Of a stretch of 8,793 bases of DNA, positions 7,201-8,793 are shown one piece after another. Source of the stretch: Calditrichota bacterium (GTDB taxonomy: Bacteria > Calditrichota > Calditrichia > RBG-13-44-9 > J075); NCBI GenBank assembly GCA_024275555.1, contig JAJRYW010000197.1, forward strand, positions 1 to 8,793. The letters are read 5' to 3'. The notes below the pieces were generated by a model. It was not told the origin of the DNA and did not search any database. It saw nothing but the letters and a program-made list of their open reading frames with translations. The translations under genes and the position numbers were made by a program. Position 1 is the first letter of the stretch, and every line of letters begins with the position of its first letter.

Positions 7201-7965
7201 GAAGACGGTCTGTGCGACGGCGAAAATTCCATTTCCACCGCCGAGTTTTACGACAAATTGGTGCAGGATGTACACGCTTCGATTTTAGCCAAGCGGGAGG
7301 GGATTTTTGAAATTGATTTACGTTTGCGTCCCTACGGCCGGGCCGGGCGGGATGCGGTGCTGTTGGCGGCCTTTAAGGAATATTTTTCTCCGGACGGCCC
7401 GGCCTGGGATTACGAGCGACAGGCATTGACGCGACTGCGGCCCATTTACGGCGATGAAGCCTTTGCCCGGGAAGTGACGGCTGTGCGCGACGCCTGCCTT
7501 TATCAGCAAAGCCGGTTCGATGTTGCCGCCATGCGGGCCATGCGGGAGCGCCAACTGCGCGAGTTGGTCAGCGGCGGAACCCTCAACGCAAAATATAGCC
7601 CCGGTGGATTAGTGGATTTGGAATATCTTGTGCAAGGTTTGCAAATCCGGTACGGGCGGCAACACCCGGAATTGCGCACACCCAACACCGCCGAGGTATT
7701 GCAGAAACTCCGTGCGGTTGGGGTGATCAGCGAGGAGGATTACCGGCAATTGGAAAGCGCCCGGGTGTTTCTGCGCGCCCTGATCGAAGGGCTGCGCATG
7801 GTGCGAGGCAATTCGAAAGACCTCACCGTTCCCCCGCCGGAAAGCGAAGAGTTCGATTTCCTGGCCCGCCGCCTGGGATATTCCGACCATGCCGGCAAAC
7901 TTTATCAAGACCTGCTCAACACCACTTCCATTGTACAGGAAATTTCCAAGCGCTGTCTGGAGTAA
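4261..7965 (+). CDS. glnE: GlnE-type bifunctional glutamine synthetase adenylyltransferase/adenylyl-removase with internal tandem ACT domains
   Basis: GlnE attaches AMP to, and removes it from, a tyrosine of glutamine synthetase, setting its activity to nitrogen status. Here, at 1234 residues (E. coli GlnE is about 946), the two usual halves are visible. The N-terminal removase half has FLTDILLRRPEYL (114-126), ALGKLGGRELNYSSDIDLFF (224-243) with Asp238/Asp240, RVDMRLRPWGDSG (274-286) with Asp276, and KGSIRDVEFITQYLQ (372-386). The C-terminal transferase half has CALGKLGGREIGFASDIEL (957-975), FEIDLRLRPYG (1016-1026) with Asp1019, and GGLVDLEYLVQGLQ (1115-1128). The halves are duplicated: NPEAAL at 70 matches NPESAL at 789. 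Between them, residues ~557-770 form two GlnD-like ACT domains not found in standard GlnE. In the transferase site the second metal-binding Asp is Glu974. The gene appears monocistronic: the upstream neighbour is divergent and the downstream one convergent. Family assignment is firm; the activity of each half and the ACT ligand are inferred. Confidence 0.95.
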   Translation: MNSETSPKPEELFLSGRLSVDHLSGLADDDPARRERMLKALMRLGELPDVKALVAALLPELLSALERSANPEAALINLEHFVHRVGDCQALFRDLAAHPRLLDLLITLFTGSQFLTDILLRRPEYLSQLSERDSLTRPRSREQLFSEALGRVEPLPDTATRLVALRQFQRRELLRIGTADLMGLLDLQTITVQLSHLADALVRACLEIVADYLGSPVNSFSVLALGKLGGRELNYSSDIDLFFICAAPGREQRRLGQRLIEALTRSTSEGFLYRVDMRLRPWGDSGALTPGLEEAVRYFRKHARPWEKQAMLKARYIAGAEHLATEFLESVRGQIFELDPDTVRDEIHSMKKKIEAGLKRRGKGWGEVKSGKGSIRDVEFITQYLQIIHGKHNPEVRSRNTLNGLARLAAGQLLPREHYRVLADGYIFLRSVEHYLQMMHYRQTHSLPEDPLEQRYLARRLGFEGQTAGRRLLLRYQQHSEAIRKLYRYYFSKRARPTKEIAARKARPADAGSGHQTRMGALYSEVFSSDEIEIHEALAGQLSETNLAEVEAHPLDDQRWQITIVAYDYLGVLSLICGLLFVYGFDIQDGLIFTYRKPREDSGKKSPRMRRGPLRRTSRAAKAALPQRKLVDVFTVRPISGSVDQDVWRQYSAELRELIAKLGRQEQSGALGHLAKRVAAKLRNYKVPLEKLLPIDIEIDNTAAEHYTVMRIDAPDTLGFLYEFSNALTLQGIYIFRVMIRSLTRRVHDTLLVTDIHGNKITDPLKQRQLKAAAVLVKHFTHLLPHSPNPESALLHFREFVGQLFRQPNWHEEFASLERPEVLDALARLLGVSDFLWKDFLRMQHANLFPVLKDLSALKSARDKAELQQELQQRLDEQTDFTDKQAALNAFKDREMFRIDMRFILGFIEDFDRFSRELSDLAEATVESAARICLARLHQKYGRPRRADGQPARFAVCALGKLGGREIGFASDIELMFVFEEDGLCDGENSISTAEFYDKLVQDVHASILAKREGIFEIDLRLRPYGRAGRDAVLLAAFKEYFSPDGPAWDYERQALTRLRPIYGDEAFAREVTAVRDACLYQQSRFDVAAMRAMRERQLRELVSGGTLNAKYSPGGLVDLEYLVQGLQIRYGRQHPELRTPNTAEVLQKLRAVGVISEEDYRQLESARVFLRALIEGLRMVRGNSKDLTVPPPESEEFDFLARRLGYSDHAGKLYQDLLNTTSIVQEISKRCLE
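5929..6570 (+). other. glnE: GlnD-like ACT-linker-ACT module inside glnE
   Basis: Residues ~557-770. ACT1 runs from RWQITIVAYDYLGVLSLICG (559-578) through FDIQDGLIFTY (585-595) and resumes at LVDVFTVRPI (630-639). A 33-residue Lys/Arg-rich insert (597-629) sits at the turn between its second and third strands. A helical linker follows (about 644-690). ACT2 begins after EIDNTAAEHYTV (698-709), has the D..G turn at APDTLGFLYEFSNAL (714-728), and ends with VTDIHGNKITDP (753-764). The IDN.A lead-in, DTLG turn and VTD..G.KITDP tail match the second ACT region of GlnD uridylyltransferases, which bind glutamine. The nucleotidyltransferase and HD domains of GlnD are absent. Confidence 0.8.
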
Positions 7966-8116
7966 CCAATAGCCCCCCGGGCGGCGGACCGGCAATCTTT
8001 GGTCGAATTTTGCAGACAGCCCATCCGGGATCGTAGGTTTATCGTAAATTGTCACTGCTTTTCTCCGGCAGAACCCATTTGGACGGCCTGTTAAAAAGCG
8101 CCCGGTGCGGTAATCC
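7966..8116. other. Convergent intergenic region, no clear terminator
   Basis: This 151-bp gap lies between the ends of the plus-strand glnE and the minus-strand peptidase gene. I looked for bidirectional terminators. On the plus strand, GACC/GGTC (7987-7990 and 8001-8004) before AATTTT gives only a four-pair stem. On the minus strand a TTTTT run (8097-8093) follows GC-rich DNA without a proper stem. Neither is convincing. Confidence 0.6.
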
Positions 8117-8793
8117 CTATTTGTCCCGCTCTGTTTTCAGCCGCTGAATGTGACTTACTATTTTATCCGACAACTCCCCCCGGGAGCCTGTATTCTTCTC
8201 CGCCAACCGGGCATATTCCAGAAAAAACGCCAGGCTTCCCTGCTGAAGCAGACGGCCGATTTCCTGAGAACCTTTTGCGGCCACAATCCGTTTGCTCATC
8301 CGGTAGCCCAGGGCGTAAAACGGCCCGTTGGATTTCAAGCCGTTGTTGATCAGTTGCTCATAATGTTCAAAATCCCGCTCCCGGTAAAGCGCGATAACGA
8401 TGTTTTCCAGCAACGACAATCCTTCCGCGACTTTGGTGTTTACCTCCCATTCCGGGGGGACGCCTCCGATAAAGGTTGCGGTTCCCTCCAGCATCACATA
8501 GCTAAGCGCCCGGTATAATTTCCGGTCCGCCGGCTGGGAGAAGTTGCGGCGCACCAGGTCTTCAAATTGCAGCGCCCGGTTTTTTACCAATTCGCTATCG
8601 ATAGGACAGATACGCAACTGCAGCCGGTGAAAGGTCTCATGAGCAACGGTGCGGATCATCAGCGGGAAGTTGTCTTTGAATTGAATGATATTGGTGCCCA
8701 GGCTGTTTTCTGTGGCCCAACTGCGGATTCCAAAATTAACGGCAAAGCGGATGGTGTCGCTGAACCGGGTATCCTGCGGTACAAAAGGAGCTA
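8117..8793 (-). CDS. Probable zinc-dependent HExxH peptidase, 3' part (5' end off the right edge)
   Basis: The frame is open from the window edge to a TAG at 8119-8117 (225 complete codons). An internal ATG at 8659 is probably not the true start: the 44 residues before it (for example RFAVNFGIRSWATENSLGTN) read as normal protein, and the ATG falls just before the catalytic motif. AHETFHRLQ at 8644-8618 holds an HExxH zinc site, two His plus the catalytic Glu. MLEGTATFIGG begins 45 residues after the second His and offers Glu at 8488-8486 as a likely third zinc ligand, as in gluzincins. The C-terminal part has GPFYALGYRMSKRI followed by FFLEYARL. The layout of HExxH, distant LEG.A and GP.Y..GY.M resembles predicted Zn peptidase families such as DUF5700 or DUF2268; the exact family is uncertain. 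Substrate and location are unknown because any signal peptide lies outside the window. The gene converges on glnE, with no operon link visible. Confidence 0.75.
   Translation of the reverse strand, partial: APFVPQDTRFSDTIRFAVNFGIRSWATENSLGTNIIQFKDNFPLMIRTVAHETFHRLQLRICPIDSELVKNRALQFEDLVRRNFSQPADRKLYRALSYVMLEGTATFIGGVPPEWEVNTKVAEGLSLLENIVIALYRERDFEHYEQLINNGLKSNGPFYALGYRMSKRIVAAKGSQEIGRLLQQGSLAFFLEYARLAEKNTGSRGELSDKIVSHIQRLKTERDK

Noticed and set aside
7972..8011. Intrinsic terminator after glnE
   Set aside because: The possible stems (GCCC/GGGC with a three-base loop; GACC/GGTC with a ten-base loop) are only four pairs, and the following T-run is short.
8117..8659. Complete 180-residue gene starting at the ATG at 8659
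   Set aside because: The frame stays open to the window edge with protein-like sequence before that ATG, and starting there would place the HExxH motif only seven residues from the N terminus. A partial gene is the better reading.

Overview
The window looks like a chromosomal segment from a bacterium of the Fibrobacterota-Chlorobiota-Bacteroidota (FCB) superphylum, perhaps a Calditrichota/KSB1/Ignavibacteria-like lineage. The main clue is the large secreted protein on the minus strand. It ends in a textbook type IX secretion (T9SS / FlgD-Ig-like) sorting domain with the LQNYPNPFNPST signature common in those groups. Assignment below superphylum is inference. Coding DNA is fairly GC-rich, while the 351-bp divergent intergenic region is AT-rich. 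I see no mobile element, RNA gene or CRISPR array.

Layout from left to right: (1) 1-611, minus strand: the 5' part of a secreted protein with a signal peptide and a tandem 47-residue (141-bp) repeat, running off the left edge. (2) 784-3909, minus strand: a complete 1041-aa secreted multidomain protein with a signal peptide, a DxDGDG-type calcium-loop motif, a PKD-like Ig pair, an LVIVD-like propeller region and a T9SS C-terminal domain. (3) 3910-4260: a divergent intergenic region with operator-like repeats. (4) 4261-7965, plus strand: a 1234-aa GlnE-type bifunctional glutamine synthetase adenylyltransferase/adenylyl-removase with an unusual architecture. (5) 8117-8793, minus strand: the 3' part of a probable zinc-dependent HExxH peptidase, running off the right edge.

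The most interesting object is the GlnE homologue. Between the N-terminal adenylyl-removase half and the C-terminal adenylyltransferase half sits a module of about 215 residues that reads like the tandem ACT region of GlnD, including the 'IDN.A..(Y/F)TV' lead-in and the 'VTD..G.KITDP' tail. In the classical cascade GlnD senses glutamine through its ACT domains and signals to GlnE through uridylylated PII. A GlnE carrying GlnD-type ACT domains could sense glutamine (or another amino acid) directly and shorten that cascade to one polypeptide. This is inference from architecture. Upstream of it are a duplicated GTTATAAC palindrome and three TTGAGA elements, two of them forming a perfect 9-bp inverted repeat around a Bacteroidota-like TAnnTTTG promoter element, which suggests transcriptional control as well.

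The two secreted proteins on the left point the same way and were probably exported as cell-surface or extracellular proteins. Nothing in the sequence links them functionally to the nitrogen-regulatory gene or to the peptidase.
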